64,000 nucleotides of DNA from Parahoeflea halophila (GCF_900220985.1 NZ_OCPC01000006.1:203256-267255), one strand, 5' to 3'. Shown: positions 19,766 through 29,401, counted from the first letter of the stretch. The notes: generated by a model not told the origin, from the letters alone. A program made the numbers and translations.

Positions 19766-20050
19766 TTGAAATATTGCTGCCGAGGTGGTCAGCGGATTTG
19801 CTACACTCTCGTGGACATTGGCGAGCATGTACTCGGACCGCGAGGACTTACCGGATACTATAATGCAGTGGCCGGCATTGAATCCGCGGAGCAGGCAGCC
19901 CGGCTGCTTGAGATCGGTTGCCTGCTGGGACAGGGCTATCGTTACTTCCGCCCGGTTGACGGCGACACCATCGCCGAACTGTTGCGCGCTTCGACTGGTA
20001 CCGCCGCAAAGCGGTCGATCCTCTCCGGCTCTAATCGCTACACCACCTGA
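19766..20050 (+). pseudogene. C-terminal remnant of an EAL-domain (c-di-GMP phosphodiesterase) gene
   Basis: The frame contains AGIESAEQAARLLEIGC, then LLGQGYRYFRPVD and DTIAELLRA. This aligns in order with the last third of EAL domains (consensus AEGIEt.eq...L...GC...QGY.f.RPm...e...ll). The catalytic ExL motif and all upstream parts of the domain are absent, the conserved Glu of AEGIE is missing, and the frame has no sensible start. It is therefore a decayed fragment. The region is 274 bases downstream of the cox cluster. A short expressed protein is possible but unlikely. Confidence 0.6.
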
Positions 20051-20111
20051 ACCGAACCGGTTCTGACGGAGGTGACAGGTCAACGGACTCATTTGCACCC
20101 GCTGACGCGGG

Positions 20112-20732
20112 TCACGGAAAGGTGACAGCCGCATCGCCCGGCTGCCATTGCGGATACTTCATCATGACATGGGCAAACCGCTCGGACGCCAGAAACCGCT
20201 TAAGCCAGCCCTGCAGCTTCGGCCACGGCTGGGCGTCAAACCAGTCCTTGTCGACAAAGGCGAACTGGCGGACGAACGGAAGGATGGCAAAATCCGCGAG
20301 CGATGCCTTCTCGAAGATCCATTCGCCCATTGCGGCATCAAGCTCAGCGAGGAAATCCGCGGCGATATCCCGCTGGCTGGCTGCGTCGACGCCCGGATAG
20401 CGATTGGCGTATTTGGTCCGGTCGAGCGCATGCTTGAACGGTCCATCCGTCCGGGCAATCCAGTCAAACCCGGCCTCCGGCATGTTCAGCCATCCCTCCG
20501 GATCGTTTTGCTTCAAGGCCCAGATCATCACATCAAGGCTTTCGTCAAGGACGCCGTCCGAGGTCACCAGACACGGCACGGTCGCGCTTGGCGAGGCTTC
20601 CAGAAACGCCATGGGTTTGTCACGCAGCACGACTTCCCGCAATTCGACGTCAAGGCCTGCCGATGCAAGCGCCAGACGCGCCCGTATTGCATAGGGACAT
20701 CTGCGGAAGGAATAGAAAACAGGCTTTGTCAT
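20112..20732 (-). CDS. glutathione S-transferase family protein
   Basis: A 206-residue GST. The thioredoxin-like N-terminal domain shows the CPYAIRARLAL motif with Cys at residue 13, as in omega/beta-like and glutaredoxin-2-like GSTs, and the cis-Pro segment ATVPCLVTSDG followed by DESLDVMIWAL. The helical C-terminal domain follows (SLADFAILPFVRQFA). The substrate is unknown. It stands alone, convergent with the cox side, with 284 non-coding bases upstream. Confidence 0.9.
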   Translation of the reverse strand: MTKPVFYSFRRCPYAIRARLALASAGLDVELREVVLRDKPMAFLEASPSATVPCLVTSDGVLDESLDVMIWALKQNDPEGWLNMPEAGFDWIARTDGPFKHALDRTKYANRYPGVDAASQRDIAADFLAELDAAMGEWIFEKASLADFAILPFVRQFAFVDKDWFDAQPWPKLQGWLKRFLASERFAHVMMKYPQWQPGDAAVTFP

Positions 20733-21016
20733 AGCCGTGCTGTAGCAAAGTCTCGCCTTGATTCAAACGGAGCACCTCGACAGAACGCGGAACTGTGTGT
20801 TGACAGTGAGCTCGCAGCAGAGGTGACGACGATTGATCCGGACCAGAAGATCCCGTTGCTCGAACACATCCATCGGCAGGCAAAAAGCTCTATTTCCTGA
20901 TCACTCGCAGAAATGTGAGGATCACCGCGCTGACAACCCGGCTGCGCGGTCTGGTTCATGCCGCAACGAACTGGCCTGCCGGCCGGCTTGATCGCGGCGC
21001 GGATCGGCCGCTTCGT

Positions 21017-23134
21017 TCAATCGTTCTCAATGAAGACGCTGACGCTTGCCGCACGGCCTTCGGCGTCCATCACCGTGAGGGTTGAAGCCCCCGGGCTGTC
21101 TGGTGTCCAGTTGAGCACCCGCCGGCGTGTGGGCTTCGGCAGCGCATAGCCGTTGGCGATCAACCGGTAAGGCCCTGCCCCGTCCTGCAGCTTGATCACC
21201 AGCGGCATCAGCGGTCCCGACCCGCCGGAGCCGAGCACCACGCGCGCACCCTGCGGCGGGTAGACGATGCGCGGCGGCAGCGACCCATCCGCGGCGGCTG
21301 CAGTTGATGGTTCTGTGCGTGGCCTGAATTTTCTCAGCGCGTAGGGCAAAGCTGCGCGGGCCTGCACTGCAACACCGGCCGGTGGCGATGCAAGATCGAC
21401 CCGGTCGATCCCGGCCCGGGCAAACGCCTCGAACAGCAGCGGTGCAGCGGTGTCGATGCCGGAAAGGCCTGGAACCGGCGCGGCGTCCGGTCGCCCGACC
21501 CAGATCCCGAGCACGTGGCGGCCATCAAACCCGATCGCCCAGGCATCGCGGTAGCCGTAGGACGTTCCCGTCTTGTAGGCGATCGCCAGGCGCGGCACGC
21601 CCTGCGGCGGGTTGACGCCCGCAAGGATATCGGCCACCTGCCAGCTGGCACCCGCCGCCAACACCGGCTGGTCCAGGTAAGCACTCAGACCCGGTTCGGA
21701 ACCGTCATGCAGCCTGCGCGCCATGCCCTCGTTGACGAAGGCGGTATAGAGCTGCACCAGCCCGCGCAGGCTGATACCGGCTCCGCCAAGCCCGATGGCC
21801 AGCCCCGGCGCGCCGCCGGGTGGCAGGTCCAGCTCAGACCCGCCGCGCCGCATTCGCGAGAGCAGACGTTGCGGCCCGACCGCCTCCAGCAACCGAACCG
21901 CAGGCACGTTGAGCGACAGGGCAAGCGCCTCGCGTATGCTTACCTCACCCATGTATCCCCGGTCGAAATTGCGTGGTCGGTAGCCGGAAAAATCCGCCGG
22001 CGCATCGTCGATCAGTGTATCGGCGGCAATCAGCGCGTCCTCGAAAGCCAGCCCATAGATGAACGGCTTCAGCGCCGAGCCCGGCGACCGGGCGGCGCGG
22101 CTCATGTCGACCGCTCCGGCGCGAGAGGCGTCGAGATATCCGGTGGAGCCGACGCTGGCAAGGATCTCACCCGTGCGGCCATCGGCAAGCAGCATGGCGA
22201 GGGACTGTTTCGGACCGAGACGGCCGGCACTTTCAGTCGCAAGCTGCTCCAGCCGCTGCTGGACGTGGGCATCAAGGGTCAGCCGGATGGTTGTTGCCTC
22301 AGGCTGCGCCTGCATCGCGGCATCCGCCGTATGGGCGGCCAGGTCCGGCATCGCCAGTCGCTGACCCGGCAGTCTTGCGGTTGAAGCGCGTGCAATCTCG
22401 TTTTGCGGGATCAGGCCGGCGTCAGCCATTCGCCCAAGCACCCGGTTGCGCGCCTCAACTGCCGTTGCATGATGCCGGTCGGGTCGCCTCGCCTCGGGTG
22501 ACTGTGGCAGGGCCACAAGCAGTGCCGATTGCGACAGAGAGAGTTTCTTCGGCTCGCGCCCGAACCAGGCCAAGCTCGCTGCGCGCACTCCCTCCAGATT
22601 GCCACCATAGGGCGCCAGCATCAGGTAGCGCGCCAGAATCTCATCCTTGCTCAGGCGGCGTTCGATCTGCAGCGCCCGCGCCATCTGCCTCAGCTTGGCG
22701 GTGATCGACCGCTCGCTGCGCGGTTCGATCAATCGCGCCAGCTGCATGGTGATGGTCGATGCGCCCGAGACGATCCGTCCGCCATTGAGTGCAAGCTGCA
22801 TCGTGGCACGGCTGACCGCCAGCAGGTCGACGCCGAAATGGGAGCGGAAGCGACGGTCCTCATAGGCGATCAGCATCCTGATATAATCCGGATCGACGGC
22901 ATCCAGCGTTACAGGCAGCCGCCAAATGCCTGATTGCGTGGTGTAGGCACGCAACAGTGTCCCGTCCCGGGCAATGACGTCACGGGAGACATCGGTCGCG
23001 GTGTCGAGCGGTGGCGGGTAGGCCTTGTCGAGCCGGTCGAGCGTGAACCAGGCCGCAACGATGATCACCAAGCAGCCTACAAGGCTCCCCGCAGCCAGCC
23101 GCCACCGATGCCTGATGCTGCGCAGAACCATCAT
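21017..23134 (-). CDS. pbpC: penicillin-binding protein 1C
   Basis: A 705-residue bifunctional peptidoglycan synthase. A membrane anchor covers residues 13-30. The glycosyltransferase-51 domain has YEDRRFRSHFGVD near residue 91 and ASTITMQLARL. The transpeptidase domain has the SxxK motif in SPGSALKPF and KTGTSYGYRDAW. The C-terminal BiPBP_C domain (RIVYPPQGARVVL onward) ends the protein, as in PBP1C. The ATG overlaps the stop of the alpha-2-macroglobulin gene upstream, the conserved yfhM-pbpC arrangement, suggesting joint action in the periplasm on damaged or attacked cell wall. Confidence 0.96.
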   Translation of the reverse strand: MMVLRSIRHRWRLAAGSLVGCLVIIVAAWFTLDRLDKAYPPPLDTATDVSRDVIARDGTLLRAYTTQSGIWRLPVTLDAVDPDYIRMLIAYEDRRFRSHFGVDLLAVSRATMQLALNGGRIVSGASTITMQLARLIEPRSERSITAKLRQMARALQIERRLSKDEILARYLMLAPYGGNLEGVRAASLAWFGREPKKLSLSQSALLVALPQSPEARRPDRHHATAVEARNRVLGRMADAGLIPQNEIARASTARLPGQRLAMPDLAAHTADAAMQAQPEATTIRLTLDAHVQQRLEQLATESAGRLGPKQSLAMLLADGRTGEILASVGSTGYLDASRAGAVDMSRAARSPGSALKPFIYGLAFEDALIAADTLIDDAPADFSGYRPRNFDRGYMGEVSIREALALSLNVPAVRLLEAVGPQRLLSRMRRGGSELDLPPGGAPGLAIGLGGAGISLRGLVQLYTAFVNEGMARRLHDGSEPGLSAYLDQPVLAAGASWQVADILAGVNPPQGVPRLAIAYKTGTSYGYRDAWAIGFDGRHVLGIWVGRPDAAPVPGLSGIDTAAPLLFEAFARAGIDRVDLASPPAGVAVQARAALPYALRKFRPRTEPSTAAAADGSLPPRIVYPPQGARVVLGSGGSGPLMPLVIKLQDGAGPYRLIANGYALPKPTRRRVLNWTPDSPGASTLTVMDAEGRAASVSVFIEND

Positions 23135-26100
23135 GGGCTGCTAAGCACCTCCATGAACCCGGTCGCCGTACGGGCTGCCAGCTCGGGCCGGTACATGTCC
23201 TCCACCACTGCCGCCGGATGGGTGTAGATCCCGGGCGTCACCGCGCGCACCACATAGGCTGCCACGAAATCGCGGTTGGATGTGCTGCGCCGGTCGAATG
23301 CCGCCATGAAGCGGTCTGAACGGAACTCGGCGTGACTTGCGGAGATCTCACCCAGCCAGGGGAAGTTGCCAAGCTCGGCGCTTCCGACAAGCCGCGGATT
23401 GTCGATCACGACCCCGGCCGGCAGCAGGTCGGTGACGACCACGCGCGAAGTCCAGGCATTGATTTCGCGCATCTGCAGCACCACCAGGAAGCGCTCGTTC
23501 TGCCGAACCGATGAGATCGAGGCCGGCTGGCCATCCAGCGTGTAATAGCTGCGGTTGATCTCGAACCCGTTGCCACCGGCACTGAGCGGCTGCACCGGCG
23601 CCGCTATCGTGGTCACCACCGCGTCGACCGGATCGGATCCCTGATTGACGATGGTTAGCGGCTTGTCCCGGATCTCCTCGCCGCTGAGCCGGGCCTCATA
23701 GGCACCGGCAAAGGCGCGACCGTTGACATTGACCGAGATGGACTTGTTGCCGGCGGCCAGCGCCCGGGCCGCCAGCACCATCCATGCGTCTTCCTGGGTA
23801 CTGGTCGATTGCCGCGCGATTTTCGCATTTCCGACAAAGCGGATCAGCTCGGGCACGATGCCCGGCCTCGGGGTCGATTCCGCTGCCAGCGCCAGCATCG
23901 CCGCGCCATCGCGCAGGGCTGAGCCATAGTCGTCGCGTCCGCCGATCAGCATCGCCGTCGAGCGCGCATGGTTGAACGCCGAACGGAAGCTTTCCGCTGC
24001 CCGTTGCGGATCGCCATAAAGCGACAGCGCCGCCCCGATCTGGGCTCGCGCCAGCGGTTGGGCGAAGGCGTCGATCTGGCTGTCGGAGTAATAGCGCAGA
24101 TCGGTTGCCGCAGCCTTGCGGTTGCGCGCCAGAACGTAGAGCGCATAGGCAATCGAGCTGCCCTCAGAGCTCACATCCGTTGTATAGGCGAGTGCGTTCT
24201 GCAGATTGTCGAGCGCCAGCCGGCTCGCCACCGGCGGAACCGAAAAGCCCTTCTCCATGGCACGGGTCAGGAAATCCGTGACATAGGCATCAAGCCAGAG
24301 ATCACCCGTTCCTGGCCCCCAGAGGCCGAAACTGCCTGATGCTGACTGGTAGGCCACGAGCCGTGTGATGGCATCATCGATGCGTTTGGCGATCGCTGTA
24401 TCGTTGCTGCCCTGCGCGTCTCCGAGTTCGCTCAGATAGAGCAGCGGCAGCGCCCGGCTGGTGGTCTGTTCCGCGCAGCCATAGGGATAGCGGTCAAGCG
24501 CCATCAGCAGTGATGCCACATCGAAGGCCGCGTTGCGGGTGACGCCAACGGTCACCGAAGCGCCGTCAAGCAGGCTGGCGGCGAGCAACTCGCCGTCGAT
24601 GCGCAAGGTGCCGCCGCCAGCTGCGAGACTGATGACGCGCCTGGTGGTGACCGGCATTGCACCGGGGCGCACCAAGATGCTTTCCTCGCGGTCGAGCGGC
24701 AATCCATCCGGACTGGTAAGCGCAATGGTCAAAGTGTCCAAACCGGTGCGGTGGCCCTCAAGCGGCAGGACCAGGCTGCTGCGCGCTCCCGGCGCCAGAT
24801 TGACCGTCTGGCGCAACCCGCTGCCGGCCTGCACCCGGCCCTGAGAGGTGAACAACTCGACCGAATAGTCTCCGGCGGGGCCGTCAGTGTTGGCCAGTTC
24901 GACAAGAACCTGTGACCGGTCGCCGGGGGCGAGAAATTGCGGCAGGCTGGCGCTGATGACAACGGGATCGCGAACCACCACGTTGCGGGTCGCGTGCCCC
25001 AGTGCCGTCGCACTCCAGGCCACGACATTGACGCGGACGGTTCCGTTGAATTGCGGCATGTCGAAAGTGACGCTTGCCGTCCCGTCGGGGCCGACTTTGA
25101 CAGGACCTTCAAAGAATGCAACCAGCTTCTCCCGTGGCGGGCTGCCTTCCGAACGCATCATCGCACCGTCGCCGCCCGAGCGGATCCGCCCGGTTACGCC
25201 GGCCGAGCCGTCGATGAGGCGGCCGTAGAGATCTCGGATCTCCAGTCCAAGTGCGCGCTGACCGAAATACCAGGTTTCCGGATCGGCGACTTCGTGGCGG
25301 GTCAGGTTGAGAATACCGACATCGACTGCCGAGACGCTGACATAGGCGGGCTCACCCGGTTCGACGCCGGCAACCCTCACCGGGATTGTAAACGCGCCGC
25401 GCGGCGTGGTCTGCTCGGGCAGGTCGAGGCTTACCGAGAGTTTGCGCTCTTCCGGATCGACCGCCAGCCATTTGACGCCGATTGCCCGCATCGGCATCCG
25501 CGATTGCGCGTCGCCCGGACGGAAGAGCGTGGCGGTGACATAGGCCCCGGCACCCCAATCGTTCGTGACCGGCAGCTCAATGGTGGTGCCGGCTTCTTCC
25601 ACCGTCGCGGTGAGAGTCTTGATCAAGCGCTCCGAGCCGACCGTGATCAGCGCCTCGCCGGCAAAGCGCGGCGAAATCCGCAACTGCGCGATATCGCCGA
25701 TCCTGTAGCTGTCCTTGTCGAGTGCGATCTCCAGCCCGTCGGGAGTTTCGATCGACTTGCTTTCCACATGCCAGCCGGCATCAAACAGCACGCTGGTCTC
25801 GGTACCGTCGGCTGCAACGACATCGAGCCGGTAGCGGCCCCAATCGACATTCGCCGAGACGGTCGCGGGCGTGTCATTTGCGATATCGATCGTACCGTCG
25901 GCAATTTCCGTGGTGAAATCGACAACCTCGTAATTCCAGGAATTGCCCTGTCGGTACCACTGGTAGTTCCGTTCCACTTTTACCAGCGACCAGGAGACAC
26001 CCGGCATCGCTATGCGCGCACCCTCCGCATCGACACCGATTACCTGGAACCCGGCCTCGCTGTTCTCCGGCACCTGGCCGTCCTCGAACAGCGGCTTGAT

Positions 26101-28578
26101 GCCGATCCGCGCGCCCTTCGTTGCGACCTTCAAATCCAGCGCGCGTTCGACAGCGCGGCCACCGCCCTCTGCGGCACGGATTGTCACTGTGGCCGTCAGG
26201 AACTGCGTGGTATCCGGCAACGCCGCCACATCAACCTTAACCATTGCCCTGCCCGCTTGATCGAGCACCGGCAGACCATCGAGCGAAATCCGGGAATTCT
26301 CGAACTCTTCGTCGGCAAGCCCGAACTCGAAGCCGTCATACCCGCCGAATGTGCGGGTTCGGCTCAGAACCAGGTCGCCTTCCAATGCCAGCCCGCCCGC
26401 AGGTGCGCCGTAGAGATAGCGGCCGGTGACCGCAATCTCCGTGGGAGCGTCCGGACTGACCACGCCGTCCCCGGCATCCAGATCGATCTCGATGCGGTCA
26501 GGCTGAAAATCCTCGACCAGGAAGGTCACTTCCGCCACTGCGGGCCGCTTCGGGTCGGTATGCAGCGCCGCCCGCCAGGCGCCCTGCATCGCATTGTCCG
26601 GCAGACCGAGCGCCAGGGCGTGGCCACCAAGCGCGGCCCCGTCCGAGATCAGCCGCCGGTCTTCGACGCCGTCCGGCCGTTGCAGGATCAGTGTCAGCGG
26701 CAGGTTGGCAAGTGCTTCCGCCTTTGCGTCACGGGCAAGCGCCGACAGATGAACCGTCTCGCCGGCCCGGTAGATGCCGCGTTCGCTCCACGCCATGACG
26801 TCGACGCCACCGCCCGAGGCCCGGCCCGCAACGCCGCGATCGGATAGATCGAATCCTGCCCGTGTGAGATCGAGAAAGACAAAATCCCCATCCGGCCCCT
26901 TGGCCAGGAGCGCCGCCGGCGCCAGGCTTGCCTGGCCGCGGATCAGGCCTGGCTGAAACGTTGCGCGCCCGTCGCCATCCGTCACCGCTTCACCCAGCAC
27001 CTCGTTGTTGCGCGCAAGCAGGGTCAGCGACACAGCGCCGAGAGGTTTCGCCGTATCGAGGGAACGCAAAAATACCGAGAGCCCGTCCTCGCCGGCAAAG
27101 GTGGTCACCCCGATGTCGGTTATCACGAACCATTGGGTGGCGCGGGATTCCCAGCTCTCGCTCTTGTCGCCAAGCGGCGTCGCGGTCAGCACGTAAACAC
27201 CTGGCTGGCGTTCCGGCAGCACGGTGTCGATTGGGATGCTGGTGGTCACCTCGCGATTCTGTTCATTGGCAATTTCAACCGCGCCGTCCCACACGGAGGC
27301 TCCAAGATCCTCCAGAATGTAGTCGATGGAGTAGCTGTTGAGCTGTCTGAGAAAGTCCTGCCGGGTGAGGATCTGTGACAGCGCCCGGTCCCCCACCCGG
27401 AACAGTTTCAGTTCCGCCGACGGTGCGTTGATGGTCACCAGCGGGATGCCAAGCCTCGACTTTGCCGGCAGCACGAAATTGGAGCCGGTAAACCGCGCCG
27501 AAGGCGCCCGGTCCCGGACATAGAGCGACAATTCGACGGGAGCCTCAAGCACTTCACCAACCGAGGACGGCAGCCCCTGCCGCAATACCAGCCGGTAGCG
27601 CTCGCCGTGGGCGAGACCGTTGACGCAGATCTGCCTTGTGTCGGTGTCGATTGCGGCATCACGTGCACCATCGATGCTGACGAATCCCGAGTAGTCCTGG
27701 CCCTTGATCAGGTCTTCGGAAAACTGGACGCAGATCCGCGGCGTTGCGCTGTCGGCATCCAGCGTGTTGTCGACCACGCGAAATCCGCGTGTGGCGCGGA
27801 GTTCGTCATAGGCGGCGCGGAGGGCGGGCACTTCCCTCAGCGCAAGACCTGCCTTGTAGGCCGACAGGGCCGGCCGCCAGTTCTCAACGCCAGCAAAAGC
27901 TTCGGCCAGCGCGGCCAGCGCATCGGCACGCTCGGTCGTTGTGCGGGACATCTGGTAGGCGTTGATCGCGGATGACAGCGAGACCGACAGGAGGCTTCGA
28001 CGGAGATTGGGGTCTTGTGGTGTGTAGGCCTGTGCCGTTCGTGATAGCTCGGACCAGAGATCGCTGCGGTCCGGGCTGGCTGCGACCGCGATGGCAAAAT
28101 TCCGCACTGCGCCTTCCATGTCGCCAGCGGCAAGCGACTCCTCAGCAAACCGGGTCAGGCTCGCAACGCCCCTGCCACTGCTCGCATACCGCGTCAGGGT
28201 GCGCTCACGGTAGGCACGGGCCTCGTCGAGAAGCGATGCGGAGACAAAACTCAGGTCTGGCGCGGCACCCAGATCGGGTTCGCCAGTGTTGACCACCCTG
28301 CCCGCGACTGCACCGTCAAATTGGTTGATGCGCTCATAGTCTGATTTGAGGAAGCACCAGCCCGCCTTGATGTTGTAGGTAAACGCCCGGCACTGCGCAT
28401 CGTCCAGGCACGCAGCCTTGCATTGATCCAGATCGACATCCTGAACCGTGCGCAGGTCGAACCCGAAATAGTCCGCGTTGATCGTCGTCTCGATCCGCCG
28501 CGACCCGTCCTGTGCCAGGACCGCGCTCGCCATGAAAAGCACTATAAGAAAAGCCAGGAAACGATTGAATTCAGACAT
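23131..28578 (-). CDS. alpha-2-macroglobulin family protein with N-terminal PAN domain
   Basis: A 1815-residue secreted protein. The start is ATG 28578, with GGGAGG upstream and a signal peptide (MSEFNRFLAFLIVLFMAS then AVLAQ). Residues about 25-95 form a PAN/Apple-like domain with paired cysteines (DQCKAACLDDAQCRAFTYN and GWCFLK). Macroglobulin repeats follow, then the thioester motif CAEQ at residues 1368-1371 (YPYGCAEQTTSRALP) and the receptor-like C-terminal domain. Bacterial alpha-2-macroglobulins trap host or rival proteases. There is no lipobox, so it is periplasmic or anchored by other means. It is coupled to pbpC. Confidence 0.95.
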   Translation of the reverse strand: MSEFNRFLAFLIVLFMASAVLAQDGSRRIETTINADYFGFDLRTVQDVDLDQCKAACLDDAQCRAFTYNIKAGWCFLKSDYERINQFDGAVAGRVVNTGEPDLGAAPDLSFVSASLLDEARAYRERTLTRYASSGRGVASLTRFAEESLAAGDMEGAVRNFAIAVAASPDRSDLWSELSRTAQAYTPQDPNLRRSLLSVSLSSAINAYQMSRTTTERADALAALAEAFAGVENWRPALSAYKAGLALREVPALRAAYDELRATRGFRVVDNTLDADSATPRICVQFSEDLIKGQDYSGFVSIDGARDAAIDTDTRQICVNGLAHGERYRLVLRQGLPSSVGEVLEAPVELSLYVRDRAPSARFTGSNFVLPAKSRLGIPLVTINAPSAELKLFRVGDRALSQILTRQDFLRQLNSYSIDYILEDLGASVWDGAVEIANEQNREVTTSIPIDTVLPERQPGVYVLTATPLGDKSESWESRATQWFVITDIGVTTFAGEDGLSVFLRSLDTAKPLGAVSLTLLARNNEVLGEAVTDGDGRATFQPGLIRGQASLAPAALLAKGPDGDFVFLDLTRAGFDLSDRGVAGRASGGGVDVMAWSERGIYRAGETVHLSALARDAKAEALANLPLTLILQRPDGVEDRRLISDGAALGGHALALGLPDNAMQGAWRAALHTDPKRPAVAEVTFLVEDFQPDRIEIDLDAGDGVVSPDAPTEIAVTGRYLYGAPAGGLALEGDLVLSRTRTFGGYDGFEFGLADEEFENSRISLDGLPVLDQAGRAMVKVDVAALPDTTQFLTATVTIRAAEGGGRAVERALDLKVATKGARIGIKPLFEDGQVPENSEAGFQVIGVDAEGARIAMPGVSWSLVKVERNYQWYRQGNSWNYEVVDFTTEIADGTIDIANDTPATVSANVDWGRYRLDVVAADGTETSVLFDAGWHVESKSIETPDGLEIALDKDSYRIGDIAQLRISPRFAGEALITVGSERLIKTLTATVEEAGTTIELPVTNDWGAGAYVTATLFRPGDAQSRMPMRAIGVKWLAVDPEERKLSVSLDLPEQTTPRGAFTIPVRVAGVEPGEPAYVSVSAVDVGILNLTRHEVADPETWYFGQRALGLEIRDLYGRLIDGSAGVTGRIRSGGDGAMMRSEGSPPREKLVAFFEGPVKVGPDGTASVTFDMPQFNGTVRVNVVAWSATALGHATRNVVVRDPVVISASLPQFLAPGDRSQVLVELANTDGPAGDYSVELFTSQGRVQAGSGLRQTVNLAPGARSSLVLPLEGHRTGLDTLTIALTSPDGLPLDREESILVRPGAMPVTTRRVISLAAGGGTLRIDGELLAASLLDGASVTVGVTRNAAFDVASLLMALDRYPYGCAEQTTSRALPLLYLSELGDAQGSNDTAIAKRIDDAITRLVAYQSASGSFGLWGPGTGDLWLDAYVTDFLTRAMEKGFSVPPVASRLALDNLQNALAYTTDVSSEGSSIAYALYVLARNRKAAATDLRYYSDSQIDAFAQPLARAQIGAALSLYGDPQRAAESFRSAFNHARSTAMLIGGRDDYGSALRDGAAMLALAAESTPRPGIVPELIRFVGNAKIARQSTSTQEDAWMVLAARALAAGNKSISVNVNGRAFAGAYEARLSGEEIRDKPLTIVNQGSDPVDAVVTTIAAPVQPLSAGGNGFEINRSYYTLDGQPASISSVRQNERFLVVLQMREINAWTSRVVVTDLLPAGVVIDNPRLVGSAELGNFPWLGEISASHAEFRSDRFMAAFDRRSTSNRDFVAAYVVRAVTPGIYTHPAAVVEDMYRPELAARTATGFMEVLSSP

Positions 28579-28921
28579 CAAAACCTCCCGCGCCCGATTC
28601 CGGATCAGGCATGTCGCAACATCGAATGCCGCCTCCCATGGCCCTCGACAAGCCTCACCGCGGGACTGATGTCGGTAGCTAGAGTAGGACCGGAGTGGCT
28701 GCGGGAGCAAGTGCTTTCCGGTGCTGCCGGACAAACCGCTCCGGATTGTTGCAATGCACAGGACAAATGCGGTATGGAGAATATGTGCTCCGGAAATGTG
28801 TAACTCTCGCACAACAATGCCAGGTTCCCCGGCATTGGAGTTTCCAGCGCCACCGGCGTTGCACTTCCCGAATGCACATGCGCATTATGTTGGTTATCCA
28901 TTCTATCGAGCACGCACCGAA
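28579..28921. promoter_or_regulatory. divergent intergenic region between alpha-2-macroglobulin and ArsR-type regulator genes
   Basis: This 343-base stretch must hold both divergent promoters. A near-palindrome with arms AATGC and GCATT lies at 28871-28886, 36 bases before the regulator start. It is the only symmetric element close enough to serve as an autoregulatory operator. No -35/-10 pair stands out, and no further gene is supported. Confidence 0.35.
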
Positions 28922-29281
28922 ATGACATTGCCTCGCATCAAGTCCGACATGAGCCCGGAAGAAATGAATCTCCTGCTTGTCCAGGCGCGCAAGGCCAGCG
29001 ACCTGCTGAAATCTCTCAGCCACGAAACCCGGCTGATGATTTTGTGCATTCTGTCGGAAGGCGAGAAATCGGTGTCTGAACTCGAGGAAATCCTGGCCAT
29101 GCCGCAGGCCGCTGTTTCGCAGCAATTGGCGCGGCTTCGCCTGGATGGCCTCGTCGACACCAGGCGCGAGGGACGGATGATCTACTACTCTATCCTCAAT
29201 CAGGAAGTCTCGTCCGTCATCGGCACGCTCTACTCGCTGTTTTGCGCACCGGTGCGCGATGGTGCCGATCGGACCGGCTGA
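28922..29281 (+). CDS. ArsR/SmtB family regulator, BigR/SqrR-like persulfide sensor
   Basis: A 119-residue winged-helix repressor. The recognition region is VSELEEILAMPQAAVSQQLA, followed by the wing LVDTRREGRMIYYSI. Metal-binding ELCV(C)-type motifs are absent. Instead Cys42 (RLMILCIL) and Cys108 (YSLFC) stand at the positions of the redox pair of BigR and SqrR, which sense persulfides and repress sulfide-detoxification genes. No such genes lie nearby; the adjacent divergent gene encodes the alpha-2-macroglobulin. The ATG at 28922 was chosen because the upstream frame extension is not conserved-looking; ATG 28949 is an alternative. Confidence 0.88.
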   Translation: MTLPRIKSDMSPEEMNLLLVQARKASDLLKSLSHETRLMILCILSEGEKSVSELEEILAMPQAAVSQQLARLRLDGLVDTRREGRMIYYSILNQEVSSVIGTLYSLFCAPVRDGADRTG

Positions 29282-29358
29282 CGAGCCTCGCCGCCGATGC
29301 ATGTCGCGTTCAAATGAATTCATTTGAGCGAAAACGAAGATGCATCATTTAAAAGCGT

Positions 29359-29401
29359 TACAGCGCCGCTCCCCACGTCCGCTCGGACGCGCGGCGCTGT
29401 A
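29359..29401. repeat. long nested palindrome in the intergenic region after the ArsR gene
   Basis: Outer arms TACAGCGCCGC (29359-29369) and GCGGCGCTGTA (29391-29401) are perfect inverted repeats of 11 bp. Inside them CGTCCG and CGGACG form a second 6-bp stem with a 2-base loop. The element lies 77 bases after the regulator stop without a T-run. It resembles palindromic repeats dispersed between rhizobial genes more than a simple terminator. No second copy is seen in this window. Confidence 0.55.

Noticed and set aside
20097-20112. Hairpin ACCCGC/GCGGGT as a terminator of the GST gene
   Set aside because: The 6-bp stem touches the stop codon and is not followed by a T-run, so it is too weak to list.
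24937-26847. 636-codon plus-strand open frame
   Set aside because: Antisense to the alpha-2-macroglobulin gene; Arg/His-rich translation with no domain.
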